DNA from: Embleya sp051903075
GTDB taxonomy: Bacteria; Actinomycetota; Actinomycetes; Streptomycetales; Streptomycetaceae
Assembly (NCBI RefSeq): GCF_051903075.1
Contig: NZ_CP182422.1
Location: 3,162,001-3,226,000 of the forward strand
Direction: 5' to 3'
Length of the DNA: 64,000 nucleotides
The notes beneath the pieces were generated by a model. It saw nothing but the letters and a program-made list of their open reading frames with translations, was not told the origin of the DNA and did not search any database. Below, piece after piece: positions 15,707-24,825 of the stretch (the stretch's first letter is position 1; each line of letters begins with the position of its first letter). Both the position numbers and the translations under genes were made by a program.

Positions 15707-16615
15707 TCAGGTGAAGACGACCGTGCGGGTCCCGTTGAGCAGTACGCGCCGCTCCGAGTGCCACTTGACCGCGCGCGCCAGCGCCTGACACTCCACGTCC
15801 CGACCGACCGCGACCAGCGCCGCCGGGGTGACCGCGTGGTCCACCCGCTCGACCTCCTGCTCGATGATCGGGCCCTCGTCCAAGTCGCCGGTGACGTAGT
15901 GCGCGGTCGCGCCGATCAGCTTCACCCCGCGCGCGTGCGCCTGGTGGTACGGCTTCGCGCCCTTGAAGCTCGGCAGGAACGAGTGGTGGATGTTGATCGC
16001 GCGGCCCTCGAGCTGCTTGCACAGGTCGTTGGACAGGACCTGCATGTAGCGCGCCAGCACCACCAGTTCCACGTCGTGCTCGTGCACCAGCGCGAGCAGC
16101 CGCGCCTCCGCCTCGGGCTTGGTCTCGCGGGTGACCGGGATGTGGTGGAAGGGCACCCCGTACGAGCGGGACAGCTCCTCGAAGTCGCGGTGGTTGGACA
16201 CCACGCCGACGATCTCGATCGGCAGCGCGCCGATGCTGCTGCGGAACAGCAGGTCGTTGAGGCAGTGTCCGAACTTGCTGACCATCACGAACACGCGCAT
16301 CCGCGCGTCCCCGTCGTGGATCTGCCAGTCCATGTGGAAGGACGCGCCGACGGCGGTGAAGCCCGCCCGCAGCGCGTCCAACTCGACACCCGGCTCGGCG
16401 GTGAAGTGCACGCGCATGAAGAACAGCCCGGTGTCGCGGTCGCCGAACTGCTGGCTGTCGACGATGTTGCAGCCGGTCATCATCAGGAAGCTGGCCACCG
16501 CGTGCACGATGCCGCGCTTGTCCGGACAGGACAGCGTGAGCACGTACTGGCCGGCACCCGGCGACGCGTCGCCGGCGTCGGTGCCGTCGAGAGGCTGCTG
16601 GGTCTGCTCGGTCAT
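15707..16615 (-). CDS. purU: Formyltetrahydrofolate deformylase PurU
   Basis: Hydrolyses 10-formyl-THF to formate and THF, balancing the one-carbon pool and feeding PurT-type purine synthesis. The 302-aa protein has an N-terminal ACT domain (LSCPDKRGIVHAVASFLMM) and a C-terminal formyl-transferase-like domain with INIHHSFLPSFKGA and HYVTGDLDEGPIIEQ, the active-site region. The ATG at 16615 is chosen over 16651 because AAGAAGGG lies in front of it and the ACT domain starts soon after. It runs in the same direction as the conserved gene upstream, 111 nt away. Confidence 0.95.
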   Translation of the reverse strand: MTEQTQQPLDGTDAGDASPGAGQYVLTLSCPDKRGIVHAVASFLMMTGCNIVDSQQFGDRDTGLFFMRVHFTAEPGVELDALRAGFTAVGASFHMDWQIHDGDARMRVFVMVSKFGHCLNDLLFRSSIGALPIEIVGVVSNHRDFEELSRSYGVPFHHIPVTRETKPEAEARLLALVHEHDVELVVLARYMQVLSNDLCKQLEGRAINIHHSFLPSFKGAKPYHQAHARGVKLIGATAHYVTGDLDEGPIIEQEVERVDHAVTPAALVAVGRDVECQALARAVKWHSERRVLLNGTRTVVFT

Positions 16616-16726
16616 GACGCGCCCTTCTTTCCGATGTATGCCCGTGTCCACCCGCCATCCGCCGAGGTGCGCGGTGTCGACGTGGCGCGGCGGCCGGTCG
16701 TACAGGATCCCACGTCCGGTGCGGGC

Positions 16727-17173
16727 TCAGCGCCCACCGGTACGGATACGCAACACGTCGAGCGAGTCCGGCGGCGCGTCGGGGTCGTCCTCGTCCGCGC
16801 GGGCCAGCGCCACGTGCGCGGCCCGCGAGGCGGCGACCACGTCGGGCCAGCGCGGGTGGGTGAGGTAGGCGGGCGCGGGGGCGTCCTCGCCGACGTCGTG
16901 CAGCACGCCCAGGATCTCCCGCACCGCGGCGTCCACCAGGGCGGCCTCCTCGGCGTCGGTGACCAGGCAACCGACGTAGGTGGTCGCGGACCAGCGGTCC
17001 AGCCAGGAGTCGCCCACCAGGCGATAGACGGCGTCGGTGATCGAGCCGTACTCCGGGCGTCCGGCCAGCCAGGACTCGCGCTGGAACGTCGGGTCGCCGA
17101 ACATGTGCAGCGCGGAGCGGACCTGGGCCCGCCAACGCCACCACGGAACGGTGCTCTGGCGCATACCTGCCAT
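16727..17173 (-). CDS. Conserved hypothetical protein upstream of purU
   Basis: 148 aa of unknown function. The basic, Trp-rich N-terminus MRQSTVPWWRWRAQVRSALHMFGDP is followed by YGSITDAVYRLVGDSW, an acidic helical middle and a C-terminal AHVALARADEDDPDAPPD segment. No catalytic motif is seen. I recall a similar protein beside purU in other streptomycetes. The start may be the ATG at codon 1 or codon 4. Upstream lies a palindrome-rich gap (17211-17356). Confidence 0.65.
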   Translation of the reverse strand: MAGMRQSTVPWWRWRAQVRSALHMFGDPTFQRESWLAGRPEYGSITDAVYRLVGDSWLDRWSATTYVGCLVTDAEEAALVDAAVREILGVLHDVGEDAPAPAYLTHPRWPDVVAASRAAHVALARADEDDPDAPPDSLDVLRIRTGGR

Positions 17174-17238
17174 CGTGGCGCCTCCTCCCCTGTCCCCGCT
17201 TCGGTTTCACCGATCCGATCCGGTCGCGTTCCGGATCC

Positions 17239-17264
17239 GATCCCGACCGGATCCGGTCGGGATC
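17239..17264. repeat. 26-bp perfect palindrome in a GATC-rich tract
   Basis: A perfect 26-bp palindrome centred on GGATCC lies about 65 bp upstream of the 16727-17173 gene. About a dozen GATC tetranucleotides crowd into 17211-17356, many as GGATC or CGATCC. It may be an operator or a methylation target. Confidence 0.6.
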
Positions 17265-17302
17265 GCCCGGATCACCTCGAATCGCCACCGATCATGCCGC
17301 AG

Positions 17303-17356
17303 ACCGGATCGATCCCGCCGGCGGGGCGACGGCCCGGCCGGCGGGATCGATCCGGT
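17303..17356 (-). terminator. Terminator hairpin of the lipoprotein gene
   Basis: A perfect 20-bp stem (17303-17322 with 17337-17356) and a 14-nt loop lie 18 nt past the stop of the minus-strand lipoprotein gene. It is the longest perfect terminator stem in the window. Confidence 0.8.
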
Positions 17357-17374
17357 CCCCGCGGTCCGGCGCGG

Positions 17375-18256
17375 TCAGTCCACCACCTTGATGGTGATCA
17401 GCCCGCGCTCGTCGTCGAACACCCGCAGCGCGGCCACCGCGAAGCCCGGGTGGTCGCGCATCCAGTTCTGCGCGGCGAGCAGGATCCGGGCCGCGCTGTT
17501 GAAGACCTGCGCGGCCTCCGTCGAATAGTCCCCCGGCAGGTGCGAGGACAGGTCGGTGTCGATCGCGACCTCGTACTTGCCCTTGTGGTCCAGCGTGAGC
17601 CGCACCTGCTGGAGGTGCGCGCCCTCCGCGGTGGTGTGCAGCGCCGCCAGCATCGTGGCCCCGTAGTCGTCCGCGGCCGGCTTGCGGTCGTCCCGCTCGG
17701 CGCCGAGCCGGAAGTCGATCGCGTCGCGGTCCGAGTCCAGGATCTCGATTCCGCCCACCCACAGCGCCGGATGGTCCTCGGCCCACTGCGCGGTCTCGGT
17801 CAGCAGCTTGCCCGCCCGGTCCCGGACCAGTTCCTCGGCCTGCGTGTTCGAGCCGTTGCCCCGGACCAGGTCGGTTTCGAGCGTGACCTTGTAGACCTTG
17901 TACGAGCTGACCACCCGGATCTTGGTGACGTGGCCCCCGTGCACGGTGGTCCGCAGGTGGGTCAGCAACTCGCTCCCGTATGCCCCCGACTCGGGGGTGT
18001 CGCCGGCGGCGGCGGGCGGCACGACCGGCGGCACCGTGGCGGGTGTGCCGGCCGGCGGCGCGGTCGCGGGTGTGCCGTCCGCCGCGACCGTCTTCGGCGC
18101 GGGCGTGCCGATGCGCGCCGCGCTCGGTCCCGCGGTGGCGACCGTGTCGGCGACCTTGCCGGCGTCCGGCGATCCGGTACACGCCGCGGCTCCCGCCACG
18201 GTGGTGGCGAGAAGCACGACCGCGGACAGTCGTGTGCGCTTCCGTATGCGTATCAA
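17375..18256 (-). CDS. Putative lipoprotein of unknown function
   Basis: 293 aa. A basic N-terminus, a hydrophobic core (LSAVVLLATTVAGAAAC) and a lipobox-like VAGAAAC give Cys26 as the likely lipidated residue. A Pro/Ala/Thr-rich linker (about 40-90) then leads to two related halves (about 95-180 and 190-290). Each half has a pattern of short strands and LLAAQNWMRDHPGFAVAALR or LLTETAQWAEDHPALWVGGI. It therefore looks like an internal duplication of a roughly 90-residue domain facing outside. No enzymatic motif is seen. Confidence 0.8.
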   Translation of the reverse strand: MIRIRKRTRLSAVVLLATTVAGAAACTGSPDAGKVADTVATAGPSAARIGTPAPKTVAADGTPATAPPAGTPATVPPVVPPAAAGDTPESGAYGSELLTHLRTTVHGGHVTKIRVVSSYKVYKVTLETDLVRGNGSNTQAEELVRDRAGKLLTETAQWAEDHPALWVGGIEILDSDRDAIDFRLGAERDDRKPAADDYGATMLAALHTTAEGAHLQQVRLTLDHKGKYEVAIDTDLSSHLPGDYSTEAAQVFNSAARILLAAQNWMRDHPGFAVAALRVFDDERGLITIKVVD

Positions 18257-18423
18257 GGTTCGTGTTCACCCCCTGTCACCCAGCCATGGTGCGGGTTGGT
18301 CCTCGGCTCCTACCAGGCGGGGGGTAGCGCGCGGAGGAAATATACCGCTTTGCCGGCGCCCCGACCGGCATCTTTCGCCCATGGCGGGCGCCTGGGTCGA
18401 GCCGGGACCCCGCCCGACCGGGG

Positions 18424-19548
18424 TCAGGGATCCACGGCCAGGCGGTAGCCGCGCTTGGTGACGGTGAGGACCAGGTCCGCGTACGGCCCGAGCGCGGCGC
18501 GCAGTCGGGCGATCGCCGCCTCGACGGCGTGCTCGTCGGTCCTGGGGTCCGCCCACACCCGGCGCAGCAGTTCGGCCCGGCCCAGCACCCAGCCCGGTTT
18601 CTCGGCGAGGGCGCGCAACACGGCGCCCGGGACCGGGGGCAGCCAGATGGTCCGCCCGTCGACCAGGACCGCGTTGCCCTGGACGACCAGCCGCCGGGTG
18701 CCGGTGTCCAGCTCCCGGCGGGCCCGCGCGGGCAGCGCCTCGGCGATCGTGCGCACCAGCGAGCCGATCCGCCCGCGCTCGGGCCACACCGACTCGACGC
18801 CCAGGTCGGCCAGCGGACGCGCGCACACCGGGCCGATGCACACCGGCAGTACGTCGGCGCGCAGCGCGGCCAGCACCTCGGCATGCCGGCCGGCCGCCTG
18901 CGCGGTCTCCAGGAACGCGCCGATGGCGGGCGCGCTGGTGAAGGTGAGCGCGTGCACCTCGTGCCGCACGGTCTGCTCGACCAACCGGCGCACCGCGCCC
19001 GGATCGTCCGGTGGTCCCCAGCGGAACACCGGGATCTCCACCACTTCGGCGCCGCGTTCGCGCAGCCCCTCGGCGAAGCCCGGGGCCGGCGCGCCGTGCT
19101 CCTGGACGGCGATCCGCCGCCCGCGCAGATCGCGCGCGAGCAGCCAGGCCAGCACTTCGCCGCGCGAGTCCGAGCCGGGCGAGTAGATCTCGCGCAGCCC
19201 GCTCGCGCGCACCGCCGAGGTCGCCTTGGGCCCGCACCCGACCACCACCGCGGCCCGGCAGGCGCTCGCCAGTCGGGCGCCGCGCCCCCACCCCTCGGCG
19301 GCGCCGAACCAGCCGCGCCAGCCCACCCCGGTGGTGGCCACCACGTAGTCGAGGCGGCGGTCCAGGGCCCGTTCGGTGGCCCGGCGCAGGATCGGATCGT
19401 CGGCCGGCGACACGATCCGTACGGTGGGCGCGTCCACCACCTTGGCGCCCAGGTCCCGGAGCAGCGCGGCGAGTTCGTCGCGGCGCCGGGCCGCGGTGAC
19501 GCCGATGGTGAACCCGACCAGCGGCGCGGCCCCCGTGCCTGTCTCCAT
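18424..19548 (-). CDS. Uroporphyrinogen-III-synthase-like domain fused to a winged helix (NnaR-like)
   Basis: 374 aa. Residues 8-265 form a HemD-like bilobal domain (GFTIGVTAARRRDELAALL, then LTFTSAPAIGAFLE). Residues 285-374 are an OmpR/PhoB-type DNA-binding winged helix (GAVLRALAEKPGWVLGRAEL, VEAAIARLRAALG, TVTKRGYRLAV). Proteins of this layout include NnaR, an activator of nitrate/nitrite assimilation in Streptomyces and mycobacteria. A regulator is therefore more likely than a tetrapyrrole enzyme. No nitrite-reductase or other hem gene is in the window, so its targets are elsewhere. It is single and flanked by gaps on both sides. Confidence 0.85.
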   Translation of the reverse strand: METGTGAAPLVGFTIGVTAARRRDELAALLRDLGAKVVDAPTVRIVSPADDPILRRATERALDRRLDYVVATTGVGWRGWFGAAEGWGRGARLASACRAAVVVGCGPKATSAVRASGLREIYSPGSDSRGEVLAWLLARDLRGRRIAVQEHGAPAPGFAEGLRERGAEVVEIPVFRWGPPDDPGAVRRLVEQTVRHEVHALTFTSAPAIGAFLETAQAAGRHAEVLAALRADVLPVCIGPVCARPLADLGVESVWPERGRIGSLVRTIAEALPARARRELDTGTRRLVVQGNAVLVDGRTIWLPPVPGAVLRALAEKPGWVLGRAELLRRVWADPRTDEHAVEAAIARLRAALGPYADLVLTVTKRGYRLAVDP

Positions 19549-19754
19549 GGGGTGAGACTCGCCGACGTGTGTTACGTCCCTGTTGCCGGACGGTCACGCG
19601 GGAGTTAGCGCGTGGGTCGATGGGCGGGTCGGCGGCCGGGGCCTGCGCCGGTGTGCGCGGCCCACGCGGCTCGGGACGGTTCGCGTCGGCGGCGCTCGGG
19701 TCGCCGGCGCGGCGCGGTGGGCGCTCGGAAGTCGCCGGCCGGCCCGGCGGTGGC

Positions 19755-21128
19755 TCAGAAGTCGCCGGCGCTGCGCTTGCCGAGGTTGTTGTCGGCCGCG
19801 ATCGGGTTCCACAGGCCGACCACCTTGTTCTTGGCGGTGGTGGCGCGGCCGCCGGCGCGGTCGGCGGCGCGCTTGTGGTCGGTGTACTCGGCCTTGTGGT
19901 CCTTGCAGCCGCCGCGGGCCATCTCGGTGCCCCAGGCCGCGAGTTCGCGGTCGGACTCGGCGGAGGCGGTCCACGCCTCGCGCAGTCCGGCGACCAGGTC
20001 GGAGCCGCGGGCCAGCTTGTCGGTGGCGAGCTTGTCCAGGCCCGCGAGCTGCTCGTCGCGCTGCCGGGCCGCCTCGTTGAGCGACTGCGCGCCGGCCGCG
20101 GGATCGTCGCACTTCTGGATCTTCTGCACGGCCTGCGACACGACCTGTCGGGAGCCGGCCCCCGACTGGAGGAGGCGGTCCACGGCGGACGCCTGCGCGG
20201 CGCTCTCGCTCGCCTTGGCCGGCGGCGCCGACGTCCCGGGCGCCGCGCTCCCGGACGTCTCCGGCTTCGGACCGGCCGTCGCGGCGGCGCCCTTGTCCGC
20301 CTTGTCGCCCTTGTCGTCGTCGCCGAACGCGCCGCTGGCGAACACCCCTATCGCGGCGACCACCACGAGCGCCCCGACGCCGGCGGCGATCAGCGGCGTG
20401 CGGCCCCGGCCCGGGCCGGGGCCGCCGTGCTCGACGGGCGCGACGGTGCGCGGCCCGTACTGCGGGGCGGCAGGTTGCGGCGCGGCATACCCGGCGGACT
20501 GCGCGGCGGGATACCCGCCGGACGGCGGCGCGGGCTGCCCCGAGTAGGCCGGCCGGACCGGCGGCGCGGGAATGCCGACCGGCCCCGTACCGGCGGACGG
20601 TGAGCCGGCCACCTCGTCCCGGAACAGGCTCACCTCGAACACCTGGGTGGGGTCGGCCGGCCCCGCCGGCTGCGGCCCGGTCCCGGGCGGCGCCAGGGGC
20701 GAGCCGACCGCGGCCCCACCCGGCGGCGTATGCATCGGCCGCGGCGGCACCTGCCCGGGCGCGGCCGGCGGTTGCGCCTGCCCCGGCTCGGCCCGAAACA
20801 GCCCGTTCGCATCGTGCTGCTGCGGCTGGGATTGCTGCGGCGGCTGGGGCTGCTGCGCCGGATACGGCTGCTGCCCCGGGTAGCCCTGCTGCCCCGGAAA
20901 CGACTGGTGCCCCGCATACGACTGCTGCCCGGCATACGGCTGCTGCTGTCCGGGATACGGCTGCTGCCCGTACTGCTCCGGCGGCCCCTGATCCGCGTAG
21001 TCGTCGAACCTCGGCAACACCTCGGTCTCGTCGCGCGGGAGTTCGAGCGGGCCGAAAGGCGACGGCCCCGGCTGCCCGCCGTTCGGACCGTGTCCGCCCG
21101 TGCCGCCGTCCGCTGCACCGGATCCCAT
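19755..21128 (-). CDS. Membrane-anchored protein with Gln/Pro/Tyr-rich cytoplasmic region
   Basis: 457 aa, function unknown. The first 240 residues are low complexity, with repeated YPGQQ, YAGQQ and YPAQQ units and Pro/Gln runs. A Pro/Gly/Arg stretch precedes one membrane helix (about 248-267, PLIAAGVGALVVVAAIGVFA). An acidic Lys/Asp patch, an Ala/Ser linker and a 170-residue outer domain follow. That domain carries two Cys residues that could pair (QKCDDPA and GGCKDHK) and a lysine/arginine-rich end. The ATG at 21128 is preferred to 21164. Such Q/Y-rich tails often bind partners or phase-separate. Confidence 0.75.
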   Translation of the reverse strand: MGSGAADGGTGGHGPNGGQPGPSPFGPLELPRDETEVLPRFDDYADQGPPEQYGQQPYPGQQQPYAGQQSYAGHQSFPGQQGYPGQQPYPAQQPQPPQQSQPQQHDANGLFRAEPGQAQPPAAPGQVPPRPMHTPPGGAAVGSPLAPPGTGPQPAGPADPTQVFEVSLFRDEVAGSPSAGTGPVGIPAPPVRPAYSGQPAPPSGGYPAAQSAGYAAPQPAAPQYGPRTVAPVEHGGPGPGRGRTPLIAAGVGALVVVAAIGVFASGAFGDDDKGDKADKGAAATAGPKPETSGSAAPGTSAPPAKASESAAQASAVDRLLQSGAGSRQVVSQAVQKIQKCDDPAAGAQSLNEAARQRDEQLAGLDKLATDKLARGSDLVAGLREAWTASAESDRELAAWGTEMARGGCKDHKAEYTDHKRAADRAGGRATTAKNKVVGLWNPIAADNNLGKRSAGDF

Positions 21129-21337
21129 GCCATCCACCCGTTCGTCGCCTCGAAGCCGTCGCACCGGGGCGTCGCGCGACCGGCCGGATCGTCCGGCGGC
21201 CGCTCCCCCGGTCCGCCCGACGGTAACTCAGTCGTTCGAGTGACGAACAGCGGCGCATGCCGCGACCGGGTGCCGGCAAGAGTGTTCGGCGACCCCGGCG
21301 AGACGGTCCGCCGCAGGTGGGCGGCGGGGTCGGGCGA

Positions 21338-22714
21338 TCAGACGGGGACCGCGTGCACCGCCTCGGCGAATTCCCGGACCAGGGGTTCGTCCCGATACGG
21401 CTCGAGCCGGCGCTGGAAGTCCTTGAGGTATTCGAGCCCGCGCGCCGAGTGCAGCCGGCCCACCAGGTCCAGCGCCTCCGAACCGACCGCGCACGCCTCG
21501 TCGAGCCGGTTCTGCTGGAGGTGCGCGGTGGCCAGCAGGAGCGTGTCGACCGCCCGCCGGCGCACCCGCGTATCGGCATGCCCGTCCAGCGCCGCACGGG
21601 CCGCCGCCTCCGCCTGCCGGGGCCGGTCCAGGTCGCGGTAGCAGTGCGCGAACTCGTCGGACAGGTACGCCTGGGAGAAGTGGCTTATCCACGCCGGGTC
21701 CTCGTCCGGCAGCGCCAGGTCCATCGCGGACTGGGCGCGGGCCAACGAGCCCTCGCACGCGCGCGCGTCGCCGAGCAGCGCGTGCCCGCGCGCCTCGGCG
21801 GCGTGGAACATCGCCTGGGTGGTCGGCGTGGCCTCGTGCTTGGCGCCCTCCTGCGCGGCGCGGGCGAGCTGGGTGATCTCGCGCGGATTGCCCAGGCTGC
21901 CCGCGAGATGGCTCATCCCGGCGGCCAACACGTAGCCCCCGTAGGCCCGGTCCCCCGCGGCCTGGGTCAGCCGCAGCGCCTGGATGTAGTAGCGCTGGGC
22001 GAGTCCCGGCTGGCCGGTGTCCACGGCCATGTAGCCGGCCAGCTCGGTGAGCCGGGCCACGGCCGCGAAGAGGGCACGCCCCGTCTCGTCGGAATAGGTC
22101 CCGTTGAGCAGCTGCGTCACCACACTGCCCAGGTAGTGCACCACGACCGGGCGGATGTGCCCGGCGCCGAAGCGGTGGTCGAGCGCGGACAACATGTCCG
22201 TGGTCGCGCACACCGCCTCGATGTCCGAGACGCCCACGCGCGGTCCGCCGATCCGGGCCACCTGCGGATCCGGCTCGGTGATCAGCCAGTCCCGGCTGGG
22301 CGCGACCAGGGCGGCCACCGCGACCGAGGAGTTGAGCAGGAAGTCGCGCCGGTTGACGTCGCTGCGCCACAGCTCGGTGACCACCTCGACGGTGGCCGCG
22401 GGGGTCGCGGCGAACTGGAGGCCGACGTTGGTCGCCAGGCTGCGACCGTCGGCCATGCCGATCTCCTCGACGGTCACCGGCCGGCCGAGCTTGCGCCCGA
22501 TCGCCTCGGCGATCAGGTTCGGCACCGCGCCGCGCGGCTGCTGACCGCGCAGCCAACGGGCCACCGAGGTCTTGTCGTAGCGCAGGTCCATGCCGTGTTC
22601 GGCCCCGCACATGTTGACCCGTCGGGCCAGCCCCGCATTCGAGCAGCCGGCCTCCTGGATCAGTGCCGTCAATCTCTCGTTGGGCTGCCTCGTCGCCTGC
22701 GTTCGCGCGGCCAT
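21338..22714 (-). CDS. NsdA-like regulator (HTH-like N-terminus plus TPR repeats)
   Basis: 458 aa, similar as I recall to NsdA, a negative regulator of differentiation and antibiotic production in Streptomyces. The N-terminus NERLTALIQEAGCSNAGLAR and DLRYDKTSVARWLRGQQPRG is the family signature and looks helix-turn-helix-like. Repeated helical units (LAGYMAVDTGQPGLAQRYYI, MFHAAEARGHALLGDARA, VDTLLLATAHLQQNRLDEA) form a TPR array. The ATG at 22714 has GGGAGGGAA in front and matches where homology begins. The frame is open to 22954 but that part looks non-coding. It is divergent from a prim-pol-like gene. Confidence 0.85.
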   Translation of the reverse strand: MAARTQATRQPNERLTALIQEAGCSNAGLARRVNMCGAEHGMDLRYDKTSVARWLRGQQPRGAVPNLIAEAIGRKLGRPVTVEEIGMADGRSLATNVGLQFAATPAATVEVVTELWRSDVNRRDFLLNSSVAVAALVAPSRDWLITEPDPQVARIGGPRVGVSDIEAVCATTDMLSALDHRFGAGHIRPVVVHYLGSVVTQLLNGTYSDETGRALFAAVARLTELAGYMAVDTGQPGLAQRYYIQALRLTQAAGDRAYGGYVLAAGMSHLAGSLGNPREITQLARAAQEGAKHEATPTTQAMFHAAEARGHALLGDARACEGSLARAQSAMDLALPDEDPAWISHFSQAYLSDEFAHCYRDLDRPRQAEAAARAALDGHADTRVRRRAVDTLLLATAHLQQNRLDEACAVGSEALDLVGRLHSARGLEYLKDFQRRLEPYRDEPLVREFAEAVHAVPV

Positions 22715-23157
22715 CGGTGTTCCCTCCCCGACCGTTGGTGCGGGCTTGCGACATGCGGGATCGGCGCGACGGGTGCTTTCCCGGTCCCGTCGTGTGCGCG
22801 CCCGATGCCTGGTGAGTCCGGTGTGCGTGTCGAGCGGACACCGCCCGTCCGCCGGGGCCCCTGGTACGGGGAATCGCCGTTGCCGCCCGGCAGTCGGACG
22901 AGGTTCATCCGCGTACGGAGCGTAGTGACCCATATAGAGCAGCGGATAGGGCACCCTTCACTGCGCCCCCCGATCTGCACCCATGCGCCCCCCTTGCGCC
23001 GGATGGCCGGCGATGATCCCATCGCCCCTGATCACCCGGTTTCCGTCGGCCGGCGCGCGCCCGCGCGGCGTGCGACCCGGTGCCGGTGCCGGTGCGCCGT
23101 ACGGGTGGCCACGAGTGCGCCCTCACCCGGCCGTAACCATCCCGTGGTCCCGCAGTT
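22715..23157. other. Divergent promoter region without a gene
   Basis: 443 bp between the NsdA-like and prim-pol-like genes. A relatively A/T-rich stretch near 22920-22965 (CATATAGAGC and around) probably holds promoter elements. I see no convincing ORF, RNA or long repeat. Confidence 0.5.
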
Positions 23158-23814
23158 GTGCAGCACGTGGAAGACACCCTGGGGGCCCGGCAGATCGCCC
23201 GCGACACGCTTGTAGAGACCGCAGTCCGCTACGCCGAGGACCGGCACTGGGACGTGGTTCCCGGCGCCTCGGTGGTCGAGCACAGCGCGGGGCGTCGGTG
23301 CAACTGCGGCGATCCCGGGTGCGCCACCCCCGGTGCGCATCCGATCCTGCGCGACTGGGCGGTACAGGCGGCCAGTTCGCCCGCGCTGGTGCGGCGCTGG
23401 TGGGGCGAGCACCCCGACGCGGCGATCCTGCTGCCCACCGGGCGCGGGTTCGACGTGATCGACGTCCCGGAGCAGGCCGGCTGTCTGGCGCTGGCTCGGC
23501 TGGAGCGGATGGGCCTGCCGCTCGGCCCGGTGATCGCCACCCCGACCCGGCGGCTGCAGTTCCTCGTACTGCCGGGCGCGCGGGACAAAATGGGCGAGAT
23601 GTTGCGCCGGATCGGCTGGAACGCCACTTCGATCGACCTGATCCCCAGGGGCGAGGGCGACTGGGTGGTGGCCCCGCCGTCGCGCATGGGCACCTCCGGC
23701 AGCGCCGCGTGGGCGCGCGAACCCACCGAGCTCAACCGCTGGCTCCCCGAGGCCCGCGAACTGGTCAGCCCGATCGCGTACGCCTGCGGCCGGTCGATGG
23801 CCGAGGCGCGCTAG
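23158..23814 (+). CDS. Prim-pol-like (bifunctional DNA primase/polymerase N-terminal) protein
   Basis: 218 aa. The order AVRYAEDRHWDVVPG, CNCGDPGCATPGAHPI, then LRDWAVQAASSPALVRRWW and ILLPTGRGFDVIDVP matches the small streptomycete proteins annotated as a bifunctional DNA primase/polymerase domain. The cysteine motif probably binds zinc. No helicase or other replication domain is attached, so true primase activity is uncertain; most relatives are uncharacterised. Two in-frame GTG codons (23158 and 23167) are possible starts. It is divergent from the NsdA-like regulator, a pairing I have seen in related genomes. Confidence 0.78.
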   Translation: MQHVEDTLGARQIARDTLVETAVRYAEDRHWDVVPGASVVEHSAGRRCNCGDPGCATPGAHPILRDWAVQAASSPALVRRWWGEHPDAAILLPTGRGFDVIDVPEQAGCLALARLERMGLPLGPVIATPTRRLQFLVLPGARDKMGEMLRRIGWNATSIDLIPRGEGDWVVAPPSRMGTSGSAAWAREPTELNRWLPEARELVSPIAYACGRSMAEAR

Positions 23815-23840
23815 CGGCGAGCGCACGGGACGTACGGCGA

Positions 23841-23880
23841 AGGGCCCTCGCCACCGAGACGACTCGGTGGCGAGGGCCCT
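23841..23880. terminator. Bidirectional hairpin terminator
   Basis: A perfect 18-bp stem (23841-23858 with 23863-23880) and ACGA loop lie between the convergent prim-pol-like and DtxR-type genes. Confidence 0.85.
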
Positions 23881-23938
23881 CGCGCGAACCACGGCCGGCC
23901 GACCGCGAGCGACGCGCGCCGCGGCCGGCGAGCCGCGC

Positions 23939-24628
23939 CTAGCGCGCCGCCACGAACACGTGCGAGGCGACCTCGGGGGGCAGCTCGGCGGCCTCGCCAC
24001 CGCTGCCCGCCATCACGCCGCCCGCGGACTCGTGCACACTCACCACCGCACCGGGACGAATCCCGGCCCGGCGCAGCGTGTACATCAACTGCGCGTCGGT
24101 CTGCAGCGGCTCGCCGAGCCGCCGCACCACGACGTTCTTTCCTTCCGGCCCCGCCGACTCGAGGAGCGTGACGAGGCCGCCTTCCTTGAAGGAGTCGGCG
24201 TGCAGTTCCCGGTCCAGTTCCTCCAGGCCCGGGATCGGGTTGCCGTAGGGCGATTCCTTCGGATAGCGCAGCAGTTCGAGCAGGCGGCGCTCCACCTGCT
24301 CGCTGATCACGTGCTCCCAACGGCACGCCTCGGCGTGCACCTGTTCCCAGGGCAGCCCGATGACGTCCACGAGCAGGCACTCGGCGAGTCGGTGCTTGCG
24401 CATGACCCGCGTCGCGATTCCCCGCCCCTCGGCCGTCAGTTCCAGATGACGGTCGCCCTCGACCGTCAACAACCCGTCCCGCTCCATTCGTGCCACGGTC
24501 TGGCTCACGGTCGGCCCGCTCTGCTCGAGCCGCTCCGCGATCCGCGCCCGCAGCGGGACCACACCCTCCTCCTCCAGCTCGAAAATCGTCCGGAGGTACA
24601 TCTCCGTGGTGTCGATGAGTCCACTCAC
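23939..24628 (-). CDS. Iron-dependent repressor, DtxR/IdeR family
   Basis: Fe2+-activated repressor of iron-uptake genes. The 229 aa have an N-terminal winged helix (RIAERLEQSGPTVSQTVARM). The metal ligands fall at the same numbers as in DtxR: Met10, His79, Glu83, His98, Cys102, Glu105 and His106. A dimer domain and a C-terminal SH3-like FeoA domain (VVVRRLGEP to the end) complete it. The GTG at 24628 is chosen because it begins SGLIDTTEMYLRTI, exactly like the family. A matching iron box at 31560-31578 controls an FhuF-like gene 7 kb away. DesR or IdeR are the likely names. Confidence 0.95.
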   Translation of the reverse strand: MSGLIDTTEMYLRTIFELEEEGVVPLRARIAERLEQSGPTVSQTVARMERDGLLTVEGDRHLELTAEGRGIATRVMRKHRLAECLLVDVIGLPWEQVHAEACRWEHVISEQVERRLLELLRYPKESPYGNPIPGLEELDRELHADSFKEGGLVTLLESAGPEGKNVVVRRLGEPLQTDAQLMYTLRRAGIRPGAVVSVHESAGGVMAGSGGEAAELPPEVASHVFVAAR

Positions 24629-24825
24629 GACCAGCGGCTCCGTTCTTGGTGGTCCTGCCGTGCAATTCTGACGCACCTGGACCGCCGATGCGGACGTCCG
24701 GCCGATCGGGTCCCCGCGGCGTTTCCCGGCACACGCCGTCCCGTGCGCTTTGCCGCGTCATCCGTACGTGTGCCCGGCCCCGGCGGGTACACGTTGTCGG
24801 GTGCGTACGGTCATAACGTTCCGAT

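Noticed and set aside
22715..22954. 80-codon N-terminal extension of the NsdA-like regulator
   Set aside because: Poor coding bias; a strong ribosome site and the start of homology are at 22714.
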